64,000 nt of DNA from Neogale vison (GCF_020171115.1 NC_058091.1:71122501-71186500), one strand, 5' to 3'. Positions 47,509-57,393 are shown, counted from the stretch's first letter. The notes: generated by a model not told the origin, from the letters alone. Translations and numbers: made by a program.

Positions 47509-48137
47509 CTAGATCCATCCATGATATTGCAAGTGACAAGGTTTCATCCTTTTTTGTGTGTGGCTGAATAATATAACATTGTGCACATACCACATCTTCT
47601 TTATCCAGTCATCTATCAAAAGACACTTGGGTTGTTTCCATACTTTGGCTATTATAAATAGGGCTGTAGTAAACATAGGGGTACATAGATCTTTTTGAAT
47701 TAGTGCTTTCATGTTCTTTAGGCAAATGCCCATTAGTAGAATTATTGGATCATATGGTAACTCTATTTTTAATTTACTGAGATGCCTCCTTGCTGTTTTC
47801 CACAGTGGCTATACCAACAGCACATGAGTGCTCCTTTTTCTCCACATCCTTGCTGACACTGGTTGTTTCTTTTGTTTTTGGTCTTAACCATTCTGACAAG
47901 GTGTGAGGTGATATCTCACTGTGGCTTTGATTTGCATTTCCCTGATGATTATTGATATTGAGCAAATTTTCATGTGTCTGCTGGCCATCTATAGGTCTTT
48001 GGAGAAATGTCTGCTCATGTATTCTCATTTTTACTTGGGCTATTTGTTTTGTTTGAAATTGAGTTGTAGAAGTTTTTTAATATATTTTGTTGGACACTAA
48101 CCCTTTATCAAATATATCATTTAAATATGTTCTCCCA
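47509..48137 (-). pseudogene. L1 ORF2 C-terminal relic (inner L1)
   Basis: The minus-strand frame at 47509-47733 reads LFIIAKVWKQPKCLLIDDWIKKM in part (given here for identification only as KVWKQPKC and DWIKKMWYVH), typical of the ORF2p C-terminus. The frame at 47774-48028 adds NINNHQGNANQSHSEISPHT. The two lie in different frames, so at least one frameshift separates them. Confidence 0.88.
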
Positions 48138-48342
48138 GGGACGCCTGGGTGGCTCAGTTGGTTAAGCAGCTCCTTTGGGCTCAGGTCATGATCCCAGCGT
48201 CCTGGGATCGAGTCCCACATCGGGCTCCTTGCTCCGCAGGGAGCCTGCTTCTCCCTCTGACTTTGCCTGCCACTCTGTCTGCCTGTTCTTGCTCTTGCTC
48301 TCTCTCTCTCTGACAAATAAATAAATAAAATCTTAAAAAAAA
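48138..48342 (+). mobile_element. SINEC inside the inner L1
   Basis: ATGTTCTCCCA flanks it at 48127-48137 and 48343-48353. The body keeps TGGGATCGAGTCCCACATCG and ends AAATAAATAAATAAAATC. Confidence 0.96.
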
Positions 48343-48463
48343 ATGTTCTCCCATTTAGTAGACTGTCTTTTTAAAAATGGTTTCCTTTGCTGTTCAGAAG
48401 TTTTTTGGATTGTATTTTTATTTGTATAAATTTTAATTTTGTATTTATATAAATTCTGATGTT

Positions 48464-48495
48464 TGATACAAACTAATTTCCATTAGTTTGTATCA
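48464..48495. repeat. Perfect 14-bp hairpin at the inner L1 deletion junction
   Basis: TGATACAAACTAAT (48464-48477), spacer TTCC, then ATTAGTTTGTATCA (48482-48495). It lies in about 80 bp of AT-rich filler that replaces the missing part of ORF2. Confidence 0.93.
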
Positions 48496-48571
48496 GTTTC
48501 TTCAGTTTCTTTCTTCAGTGTTTTATGACTTTCAGAGTACAGGTCATTCACTACCTTGGTTAAGTTTATTC

Positions 48572-50100
48572 CTAGGTATTTATTATTTTTGGTGCAATTG
48601 TAATGAAATGTTTTTTTTTTTTAAATTTCTCTGTTACTTCATTTTTAGTATATAGGAATGCAACTGATTTCTGTATATTCATACTGGATCCTGTGACCTT
48701 ACTAAATTCCTTTATCAGATCTAGTAGTTTTTTGGCAGAGTCTTCAGTTTTTCCTATATGTGGTACCATGTCATCTATGAATGGTGAAAATTTAACTTCT
48801 TCCTTACCAATTTGTATGCCTTTTATTTCTTTTTCTTGTCTGATTGCTGTGGCTAGGATGTCTAGTACTGTGTTAAATAAAGGTGAGGGTAGACATCCTG
48901 ATCTTGTTTCTGGTCTTAGTGGAAAAGCTCTCACTTTTTCACCATTGGGTATGATGTGAGTTGTGGGTTTTTCATATACAGCCTTTGTTATGTTGAGGTA
49001 TGTTCTTTCTAAGCAATTTGCTTGAGGGTTATTATTATGAATGGATGTTGTACTTTGTCAAATGCTATTTTTTGCATCTATTGAAATGATCATATGGTGT
49101 TTATCTTTTCCCTTATTGATGTGATACATCACACTGATTGATTGGCAAATACTGAACCAAACTTGCATCCCAAGAATAAATTCCACTTGATTGTGGTCAA
49201 GATTTTTTTTAATGTATCATTGGATTTGCTTTGCTAATATTTTGTTGAGGATTTTTTTTACCTATGTTCATCAGAGATATAGTTTTCTTTTTTGAGGTAT
49301 CTTTATCTGGTTTTGGTATCCAGGTAATGCTGGCCTCATAGAATGAATTTGGAAGTTCTCCTTCTGTTTTTTGGAATAGTTTGAGAATAATAAGTATTAA
49401 CCCTGTAAATACTTGGCAGAATTCACCTGTGGAGCCATCTGTTCTTGGACTTTAGTTTGTTGGAAGTTTTTTGTTTACTAATTCAATTTCATTGCTGGTA
49501 ATTGGTCTGTACAAATTTTATTCCTGTTTCAGTTCTGGGAGGTTATATGTTTCTGAGGATTTAATCATTTTTGGGGGGTTGTCCAATTTTTTGCTGTATA
49601 CTTTTTGATAATATCCTCTTTCAATTCTTTGTATTTCTGTAGTGAGAGTTGTTATTTTTCCTCTTTAATTTCTGATATTTGAGTTTCTCTCTCTCTCTCT
49701 CTTTTTTTTTCTTTTTGATGAGTCTGGATAAAGGATTATCAATTTTATTAATCTTTCCAAATAACCGGCTCCTGGTTTCAATGATCTGTTTTACTGTTTG
49801 GTGTTTTGTTTTGTTTTAAGTTTCTATTCCAGTACTTATGCTCTAATCTTTATTATTTCCTTCTGTCTACTGGCTTTAGGTTTTGCTTATTCTTTTTTTT
49901 CTAGCCTCCTTGGGGTATAAAGTTAGGGTTTTTGAGATTTTTTTCTGCTTCTTGAGGTAGACTTATAAAACTGCTATAAGCTTCCCTCTTAGTACTGCTT
50001 TTGCTGCTTCTCCAAGATTGAGGACCATTGTGTTTTTATTTTCATCTATTTCCATGTATTTTTTAATTTCCTGTTTGATTTCTTAATTGATCCATTCACT
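48572..50100 (-). pseudogene. L1 ORF2 reverse transcriptase relic (inner L1)
   Basis: The 120-codon minus-strand frame at 48572-48934 is the longest surviving piece. It covers the RT palm: RAFPLRPETRSGCLPSPL near its start and FIDDM at residues 52-56, where L1 RTs normally carry the FADD catalytic box. The two aspartates remain while the neighbouring alanine is replaced. Similarity continues in broken frames to about 50100. Upstream (higher coordinates) lies the endonuclease. Confidence 0.9.
49683..49713. repeat. (TC)n run followed by T-run
   Basis: About ten CT units and nine T lie within the L1 RT relic, an expansion of a pyrimidine phrase. Confidence 0.85.
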
Positions 50101-50760
50101 GTTTAGTAACATGTTAATTAACCTTTAAGTATTTGTGGTCTTTTTATGTTTTTTACTTATTGATTTCTAAGTTCATGGTATTGTGGCTGGAAAAGATACA
50201 TGAAATGATTTCAATCTTGAATTTAATGAGGCCTGTTTTTGGCTGAACATAATGTATTCTGGTGAAAGTTCCATGTGTTCTTGAAAAGAATATATAGTCC
50301 ATGCGTACTTGAAAAAAGAAGGGATGTTTGGAATACATGTGTTAGATCCATCTGGTCCAATGTTATTCAAAGTTACTGTTTCCTTCTTGATTTTCTGTGT
50401 GTATGATCTACCCATTGATATAACTGCGGTGTTAAAGTTCCCTACCATCATCGTATTACTATTGAATACTTCTTTTATATTTATTATTAACTGCTTTATG
50501 TATTTGGGTGCTCCCATGTTGGGTGCATAAATATTTATAGTTATATCTTCTTTATGTTTTCTTTATGAATATGTGTGTTCTACTTTGTCCCTTGTTACAG
50601 TCTTTATTTTAAAGTCTTTTTTTAGCTGATACAGGTATTGCTACCCAAGCTTTCTTTTCACTGTCATTTGTATGATAAATGCTTTCTCATGTCTTTATTT
50701 TCAATCATCTGCATGTGTTATGTCTGAAGCAAGTTCCTTGTAGCCAGCATATCGGTCTTG
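50100..50760 (-). pseudogene. L1 ORF2 endonuclease relic (inner L1)
   Basis: The minus-strand frame at 50173-50517 contains NTMMVGNFNTAVISMGRS, matching the conserved endonuclease motif that normally reads GDFN. Here the aspartate is replaced by asparagine, a change at a metal-binding position. The frame is preceded by MGAPKYIKQLIINIKE. Later stops end it. Confidence 0.85.
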
Positions 50761-50776
50761 CTTTTTAAAAAGCAAG
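50757..50776. repeat. Perfect 20-bp palindrome
   Basis: CTTGCTTTTT followed at once by AAAAAGCAAG. It stands 17 bases before the A-run of a SINE whose tail is on the unexpected strand. Confidence 0.9.
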
Positions 50777-50792
50777 CACATAGGTCTTGCTT

Positions 50793-50905
50793 TAAAAAAA
50801 AAAAAAAAAAAAAATTAAGTAATAGCTACACCCGGCCTGGGCCTCCAACTCATGACTGTGAGATCAAGAGTCACATGTTCTACCAACTAAGCCAGCTAGG
50901 CACCC
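50793..50905 (-). mobile_element. Short ancestral CAN-SINE with anomalous A-run
   Basis: TAGCTACACCCGGCCTGGGC, CAACTCATGACTGTGAGATC and TAAGCCAGCTAGGCACCC are the reversed short SINE. A reversed SINE should begin with a T-run on the + strand, but about 21 A are found at 50793-50813. AGGTCTTGCTTT before and AAGTCGTGCTTT after fit a worn target duplication. Confidence 0.82.
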
Positions 50906-50909
50906 TAAG

Positions 50910-51400
50910 TCGTGCTTTTTTATCCATTTCATCACTTTTTATTTTTTGATTAGAGTGTTTAGTCCATTTACATTAAAAGTGATTATTGGTAGGTATGTAC
51001 TTACTGCCGTTTTGTTATATGGTTGTTTATGTCGTTTGCTGTTCTTTTCTTGCTCTCTTCTCTCACAGTTTGGTGGTTTTCTAGAGTAATACACGTGGAT
51101 TCTTTTCTCCTTATCTTTTGAGTATCTATTACTGGCTTTTAAATTGTGGTTACTATTAGGTTTATATGTAACATCTTGTGCATATAGCAGTCTATATTAA
51201 GTTGATGGTCACCTAAGTTTGAGCCCATTCTAAAAGAATTAAATTTTTACTCCTCTCCCTCTCCCCCACATCTTCAGTAGATGGTGTTATACTTTACTTG
51301 TGTGTGTGTGTGTGTGTGTGTGTGTATCCTTTGATTTTTATAGAAAATTTTACTGCTTTTGTGCTTTTTATTTTTCTGCTGCTTTTGGTCTTTCCTTTCC
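50910..51400 (-). mobile_element. Inner L1, inter-ORF and ORF1 3' end
   Basis: The text around GTCCATTTACATTAAAAGTG is typical of this part of L1 in reverse. No intact frame remains. Confidence 0.65.
51299..51325. repeat. (TG)n microsatellite, 27 bp
   Basis: Pure TG run inside the inner L1. Confidence 0.95.
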
Positions 51401-51718
51401 ACTCAGAGCCCCTTTAACATTTCCTATAAGATTCATTTAGTGGTGATGAATTCCTTTAAGTTTTGTTTGTCTGGGAAACACTATCTCTCCTATTCTGAAT
51501 GATAGCCTTGTTCTATAGAGTATTCTTGGTTGCAGGCTTTTTCTTTCAGCACTTTGGATATATTCTGCCACTTTCCCCTGGCCTGGAAAGTTTCTGGTGA
51601 AAAATCTGCTGATAACCTTATGGGATTTCTCTTGTATGTAACTGTTTTTCTTTACACATCCTGCTTTTAAAATTCTTTTTCAGTACTTTTTGTCATTTTA
51701 ATTGCTATGTATCTTTTT

Positions 51719-51912
51719 CTTTTAACTTTTTTTTTAAGATTTTACTTATTTATTTGATAGAGATCACAAGTAGGCAGAGAGGCAGGCGGGGGGTGGGGGA
51801 AGCAGGCTCCCTGCTGAGCAGAGAGCCTGATGCAAGGCTCCATCCCAGGATCCTGAGATCATGACCTAAGCTGAAGGCAGAGGCTTTAACACACTGAGCC
51901 ACCCAGACACCC
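51719..51912 (-). mobile_element. SINEC with 16-bp target duplication
   Basis: TGCTATGTATCTTTTT is exact at 51703-51718 and 51913-51928. The right copy leads straight into the T-run of another insertion. Confidence 0.96.
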
Positions 51913-51923
51913 TGCTATGTATC

Positions 51924-52039
51924 TTTTTTTTTTTTTTAACATTTCTTTTAATTTAACTTTTTCAGTATTCCAAGATTCATTGTTTATGCACCACACCCAG
52001 GGCTCTATGCAATACATGCCCTCCTTAATACCCACCACC
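51924..52039 (-). mobile_element. Very short 5'-truncated young L1 (about 115 bp)
   Basis: After a T-run, CAGTATTCCAAGATTCATTG, GCACCACACCCAGGGCTC and CTCCTTAATACCCACCACC are the recent carnivore L1 3' UTR in reverse. Host L1 text resumes at TATCTCAGTGTGGACC. TATCT is found on both sides. Confidence 0.88.
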
Positions 52040-52151
52040 TATCTCAGTGTGGACCTCTTTGTGTTGTTTATGCTGGGGGCTCTCTGTGCATCCTATACCT
52101 GGCTTTCTGTTGCCTTCCCCAAATTTGGGATGTTTTCAGCTATTATTTCTT

Positions 52152-52332
52152 TTTTTTTTTTTTTAATTTTTATTTATTTATTTGACAGGCAGAGAGGCAG
52201 GCAGGGAGAGTAGAAGGGAAGCAGGCTCCCTGCTGAGCAGAGAGCCTGATGCGGGGCTCGATCCCAGAACCCTGGGATCATGACCTGAGCCAAAGGCAGA
52301 GGCCCTAATCCACTGAGCCACCCAGGTGCCCC
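52152..52332 (-). mobile_element. SINEC with 17-bp target duplication
   Basis: TTCAGCTATTATTTCTT (52135-52151) and TTCAACTATTATTTCTT (52333-52349) differ once. Confidence 0.96.
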
Positions 52333-52602
52333 TTCAACTATTATTTCTTCAAATATATTTCGTGCCCCTTTTTCTCTCTCTTCTCGTGAGATCTCTATAA
52401 CGTGACTGTTATTACACTCGATGTTGTTTCTGAGTTCTGGTAATCTATTCTCATTTTGTATTTTTTTTTTTTCTTTCTCCTGCTTAGCTTGATTGCTTTC
52501 CCTCACTCTCTATTCCAGGTCGCGTCTCCATACTTCTGCTTCCTCTAGTCTGCAATTTATTCTGTCTTGTGTATTTTTAATTTCATCCCTGATTGGTTGT
52601 TT

Positions 52603-52796
52603 TTTTTTTTTTTAAAGATTTTATTCATTTATTTGACAGACAGAGATCACAAGCAGGCAGTGAGGCAGGCAGAGAGAGAGAGAGAGGAGGAAGCAGGCTC
52701 CCCGCCGAGCAGAGAGCCCAATGCGGGACTCGATCCCATGACCCGGAGATCATGACCCAAGCCGAAGGCAGCGGCGCCTGGGTGGCTCAGTGGGTT
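52603..52796 (-). mobile_element. SINEC with inverted 5' head
   Basis: The body is reversed (AAAGATTTTATTCATTTATT to GCCGAAGGCAGCGG), but the last 22 bases (52775-52796) read CGCCTGGGTGGCTCAGTGGG plus TT, the head in forward direction. A GGCGCC palindrome (52773-52778) marks the switch point. GGTTGTTTTTT occurs at the left flank and again from 52793. Confidence 0.92.
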
Positions 52797-52999
52797 GTTT
52801 TTTGTTTTCTATCGCTTTGATGAAAAGCTCACTGAAGTCCTCCACTCTTTTCTCAACTCCATTGAGTATCTTTATGACCATTACTTTAAATTTTCTATCA
52901 GGCATATTACTTATCTCCATTTCATTTAGCTCTCCTGCTCTGATTTTGTTCTATTCCTTCATTTTATTCCTCTGTCTCCTCATTTTTTCTCTCTGTGTC

Positions 53000-54376
53000 T
53001 GTTTCTATATGTCAGGAAAGTCAACTACATCACCTACTCATAAAAGTAATGGCCTTATGAAGAAGAGGTCCTATAGTGCCTGTGGTGCAATGACCCCTGT
53101 TCATCAGAACCTGGAGCTTCACAGGTATCTCCTGTGTATGTGTGTGTTGTGTGCCCTACTGTTGTGGTGCTCCCACATGTACCTTCAATCTACTTGTCTG
53201 CAATGGCTCTCATTACCTGTTGTGGGCAGCGTTTTGTCCCTGTGTTGTAAGTGGGCCAGTCTGGGACACCTTGGGCTGGAGTTGGGCAGACCAGCTGTTT
53301 GCCAGAGATGCAGTAGCACTGAACTACAGGGCACTGTCCCTGTGTTGTTGCCCGAGAAGCTTTTATTGGCAGGCAAGCCCTGTAGTCAGAGCAGATGTCT
53401 GCCCCAGCCCACTGCTTGGACTGCAGTCTAACTGGTGTATGTGGTTATCTTTTTTTGTTCTGGAGGCAGGAGTCATTTTCAGGTGGTGCTGATGCCAGTC
53501 AGGGCTGCTTGCACCCTGCCACACTTGTGGCACTACTTCAGATGGACTCTTGCCAATTCCACAGGAGAATGTGGGTGTGCACAGTGTTAGCAAGGTTTGT
53601 GCCAGTCTGCTGTGGGAGGAGGCCGATTGGGAGGAAATGGTTCATAGGAGAGCATGGGATGGGGCACATGGCATTAGCAGGTTTTGCACAAGTCTACTGT
53701 CAGAGGGGACTTGGAGCTGATGCTGGTTCGGAGGGCACAGATCTGCTGAATTGTGTGGGGGTTAGCAAGAGTTAGCATGCTGTTAACAAGGTATATGGGA
53801 GTGTTCACACTGTGCTGCTTCTCACAGGTGTCTGTGTATCTATGCTGGGACACAAAGGAGGGAAATGGTACCCACCAGCTCATTTGTTCTTGAAGTATTC
53901 CAAAGATCCCCTTGCCTCCAGCACAGACACTGAGGTTAGCAGACAAATCTCTCTCCTGTACACCCCAGGCATCTTTCAAACTGTTGCTTCTGTACTATAT
54001 CTCAGTGGTGGTGTTTGTTGTGCCATCTCTTCCAGGGTAAGGACTCAGTTTCCCATTGCCCTCTGGATCTCCCATAGCCAAGCTCAATGATTTTTAAAAT
54101 TCCAGGTGGTGGGGCACCTGGGTGGTTCAATCAGTTAAGCATCTTTCTTCGGCTCAAGTCATGATCTCTGTGTCCTAGGATAAAGCCCCCCATGTTGGGC
54201 TTCTTTCTCAGTGGGGAGTCTGCTTCATTCTCTCTCCCTCTGTCTCTCCCTACCACTTGTTTGTTCTGTCAGTCTTTGGGTCATTTTCTGGGTTATTTAC
54301 ACTGATGTGGGTATCATCTAGGTGTATCTATGGTATGATTCTCAGCCCGGATCCTCCTCTTCCACCATCTTCCCTT
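53000..54376 (-). mobile_element. Inner L1 5' UTR
   Basis: This GC-richer block between ORF1 and the 5' end is what a carnivore L1 5' UTR promoter region looks like. The text ending at GATCCTCCTCTTCCACCATC (about 54350-54370) is the usual L1 start in reverse. Related phrases (GTTAGCAAGGTTTGTGCCAGTC near 53585 and ATTAGCAGGTTTTGCACAAG near 53675) suggest an internal tandem unit of roughly 90 bp. Long + strand frames here (52790-53431, 53395-53775) are antisense to the L1 and are not host genes. Confidence 0.75.
54104..54272 (+). mobile_element. SINEC, old, tail lost
   Basis: GGGGCACCTGGGTGGTTCAA and GATAAAGCCCCCCATGTTGG are SINE text. It ends in TTGTTTGTTCTGTC without the AAATAAA tail, so the 3' end is deleted or replaced by L1 text. 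Confidence 0.85.
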
Positions 54377-54384
54377 GAAGTCCA

Positions 54385-55930
54385 GATTTCTGTATACTAA
54401 TTGTGTATCCTGCAAATTCATTGAATTCACTTATTCAAAAGTTTTTCATGGAGTCTCTAGGGTTTTCCATATATATTCAGTTTATCATTTGAAAGCAGTG
54501 ACCATTTTAATTCTTCCTTAAAAAAATTTTTAAAGATTTTATTTAGAGTGTGAGTGGAGGGAGGAACAGAGCAAGCAGGCCCTGCACTGAGCGTGATCCT
54601 GATGTGGGACTTGCTCCCACAACCCTAAGATCATGACCCGAGCTGAAATCAAGAGTTGGATGCTTAACCAACTGAGGCACCCAGGCATTCTTCCTCCTTA
54701 TCATTTTGAATGCCTCTCAGGTCTTGTTTGATTGCTGTGGGCGGGAAGTCCAGTACTTAGTCAAATAAAAGTAGTGAGAGTGTACACCCTGTCTTGTTCT
54801 TAGTGGAAAAGCTCTCAGTTTTTCACCATTGAGTATGATGTTTGATTTGGGTTTTTCATATATGGCATTTTATTATGTTGAAGTGTATTCCCTCTAAACC
54901 TACTTTGTTGAGAGTTGTTTTTTTATTTATCGCAAATGGATGTAGAATTATGTCATGTGTTTTCTGTATCTATTAAGATGATTATATGGTTCTTGTTATT
55001 TATTTTGTTAATGTGATGTATCATGTTGATTGATTTGTGTATATTGGCTTGATGATCCTTGCACCCCTGGAATAAATTCTGCTTGATCATAGTGAATCAT
55101 CCTTTTAATACATTTTTGAATTCCATTTGCTAATTTTTTGTTGAGAATTTTCACTTTTTTTTCATCAGGGATATTGGCCTGCAGTTTTTGTTTTGTTTTG
55201 TTTTTTGTTTTTTGAATGTCTTTATCTGATTTTGGTATCATGGTAATGCTGGCCTTGTAGAATGGATTTAGAAGTTTTCCTCCCTTTTCTATGTTTTGGA
55301 ATGATTTGAGAAGAATTGGTACTACTTCTTTAAAGAAGAATGGTAGAATTTACCCATGAAGCTACTTGGTCCTGTACTTCTGTTTGTTGGTAATTTTTTG
55401 ATTACTGATTCAATTTTATTGCTACTTATCAGTCTGTTTAAATTTTCTATCTCTTCCTGCTTTAGTTTTGGTAGATTATATGTTTCTAGAAACTTATCCA
55501 TGTCCTCTAGTTTGTCCATTTTGTTGGCATAATTTTTCGTAGTAGTATCCTATGGTCCTTTATTTTTCTGTGGTGTTGGTTATTCTTCTCTTTTCTGGCT
55601 TTATTTATTTGAGTGTTCTTTTTTGTTGATGAATCTGGCTAAAGGTTTATGAATTTTGTCTTCATAGAACCAGTTCTTAGTCTCATTGGTCTTTTTTAAT
55701 TGTTTTTATTTTCATTTTTGGTTTTTGTTTTGTTTTAGTCTGTCTCTTCTCTGATCTTTATTATTTCCTACCTCTACTAACTTTGGGCTTTGTTCCTATT
55801 TTCCCCTAGTTCCTTTAGTTGTAAGGTTAATTTTTGGTGATTTCTTGCTTCTTAAGATAGAGCTATATACTGCTGTAAACTTTTAGAACTGGTTTTGGTA
55901 TGTCCTCCAAATTTATTTTTTTTAGCACTT
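54385..55930 (-). pseudogene. Outer (older) L1, 5' part: ORF2 reverse transcriptase relic
   Basis: GATTTCTGTATACTAATTGT continues the ORF2 text broken off at 47167. Minus-strand frames at 55008-55241 (KKVKILNKKLANGIQKCIKR, then AEFIPGVQG) and 55322-55519 (NLPKLKQEEIENLNRL, LPTNRSTGPSSFMGKFYH) are L1 RT fingers and palm. It ends near 55930, so this copy is 5'-truncated. A SINE interrupts it at 54521-54685. Confidence 0.9.
54521..54685 (-). mobile_element. SINEC, old, inside the outer L1
   Basis: TTTTTAAAGATTTTATTTAG and AACCAACTGAGGCACCCAGG are present. ATTCTTCCTTA on the left and ATTCTTCCTCCTTA on the right flank it. Confidence 0.9.
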
Positions 55931-56129
55931 AGTCAACTACATTTTAAAGTAATTTCACTTGTTTTTGTATTTATTCAATGCATCCAAAAACATTGTCCTG
56001 AAAAATTGCTCACAAATTTCACTAGAGTCACAATGGGACCCAGGGCACAATGTTTGAGAACCTCTGACTCTTGTGGATACTTGGGCCATTTAGGAGCCTG
56101 ATTCACTCTATCCAAATAACACTCACAGA

Positions 56130-57393
56130 AGGCTGAAGTAAAGATTAAAATACCAGTCCATTAATTTGCAATAAGAAGTAACTGCCACATAAAATTTATA
56201 GAACTGCAATGAGAAATGCACAAATCCAGAACCAAAGGTGGGATTTTAACATATCTTTCTGAATAACTACTAGAATAAGCAGGGAGATTAAAACACACAC
56301 ACACCATAAATGTGTAGAAAATGTGAACAATATGATCAGCAAAACTGATTTAATAAGAATATATGGGTCCCAACAAATGCAGCATAGACCTTCTTTTCAG
56401 TATATGCAAAACATTAAAATTGACTGTATGCTGAATCAAGGACAGTTCCCTAAAATTTCAGAGGATTCAAATCCTACTCAATTCTCTGATCACAATAAAA
56501 ATAAGCTGGAAATGAACAGCAACAACAACAAATACTAGAAAAAGCTCTTATGTTTGGAAATAAATACTCTAATATTTGGACCTAATCTAAAATTATATAA
56601 TATTTTACAATGATAATAAAAATATAATACTATGTATTGTTTATTTGTGAGATACAGGCAAACTTAAGTCCTATTTAGAAGGAAATGGATAGCTTGATAT
56701 GTATATGCTAGAATAGAAGAAATGCTGAAAATCAGTGAGCTAGGCATCTAAGGTGAGAAACTAGAAAAAGGCTAGAAAATTTAGCCAAAACACAGAAGAA
56801 AAAATAAAGCTAGCAATATAAATTTAATGACACAAAGAATAACATACAGTAAAGAACAATTACATATCCTAAAGTAGATTCTTTAAAGGGACAAATGAGA
56901 TGTAGTAACTTCTTTGCAATACTAAGAGTAAGAAAAGAGCACCAAAAACAGTATCAAGAAAAAGAAATGACATGACCATAAATTGTAAGGACATTAGATA
57001 AAGGGATCTCATGAACAACTTAATATAAATGTATTTGAAAATTATTTGAAATAAATTTCTAAAAATATAACCTAAGAATTTTTTAAGCCAATTCTTAATT
57101 TGAGAGTTCAAACCCTTTGGTAGGTGTATAGCTTACCTAAAAAAACAAATCAAGCAAAACCTTCACACAAAGAACACCCTTGGCCCAGATAGCTTCAGTG
57201 ATGAATTTTACAAAACACTTAAGAAAAAATGAGTATTTTTCAAATTCTTTGAGATAGGAGAAAAAGAGGGAATGGTCAACATTTTGTTTGAAATCACAAG
57301 AACCTTGGTATCAAACACTGAGAAGGATATTATAAGAAACTAATATGATAATATGATTATTTGCTTTTCTTTGTGGAATTCCACCTAAGCTCA
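56130..57393 (+). pseudogene. L1M ORF2 relic, sense, first part
   Basis: TGAATCAAGGACAGTTCCCT, AATTCTCTGATCACAATAAA and AATAAGCTGGAAATGAACAG resemble the sense ORF2 of old L1M elements between endonuclease and RT. At 57175-57345 GGCCCAGATAGCTTCAGTGATGAATTT-like text is the RT region. It is oriented against the L1 complex on its left and is broken by an LTR at 57394. Confidence 0.7.

Larger units (their letters stand above)
51400..52970 (-). pseudogene. L1 ORF1 relic (inner L1), split by four insertions
   Basis: The minus-strand frame ending at 52506 reads NENRLPELRNNIECNNSHVI and EREKGARNIFEEIIVE, the start of the ORF1p RNA-recognition domain, before running into SINE sequence at 52332. The rest of the domain lies on the other side of the insertions, down to about 51400. 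The coiled-coil part is expected at 52350-52970. Insertions at 51719-51912, 51924-52039, 52152-52332 and 52603-52796 break the gene. Confidence 0.85.
47168..54376 (-). mobile_element. Inner L1, near full length, inserted in the outer L1
   Basis: Read on the minus strand, the order is 5' UTR (about 54376 down to 53000), ORF1 relic (about 52970-51400), ORF2 endonuclease and reverse transcriptase (about 50760-48490), ORF2 C-terminus (about 48410-47480) and 3' UTR with a T-run at 47170-47190. Both ends sit next to GAAGT..CAG (47156-47167 and 54377-54385), a worn target duplication. About 0.65-0.7 kb of central ORF2 is missing at 48410-48490. Every ORF is broken by stops, indels and later insertions, so it cannot be active. 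Confidence 0.88.

Noticed and set aside
47774..50517. Reverse transcriptase and endonuclease peptides suggesting a retroviral or bacterial retron-like system
   Set aside because: They align in order with L1 ORF2, and the flanks carry L1 UTRs. It is a dead LINE-1.
53142..54090. Several overlapping frames of 76-126 codons on both strands
   Set aside because: They lie in the GC-richer L1 5' UTR and are chance frames.
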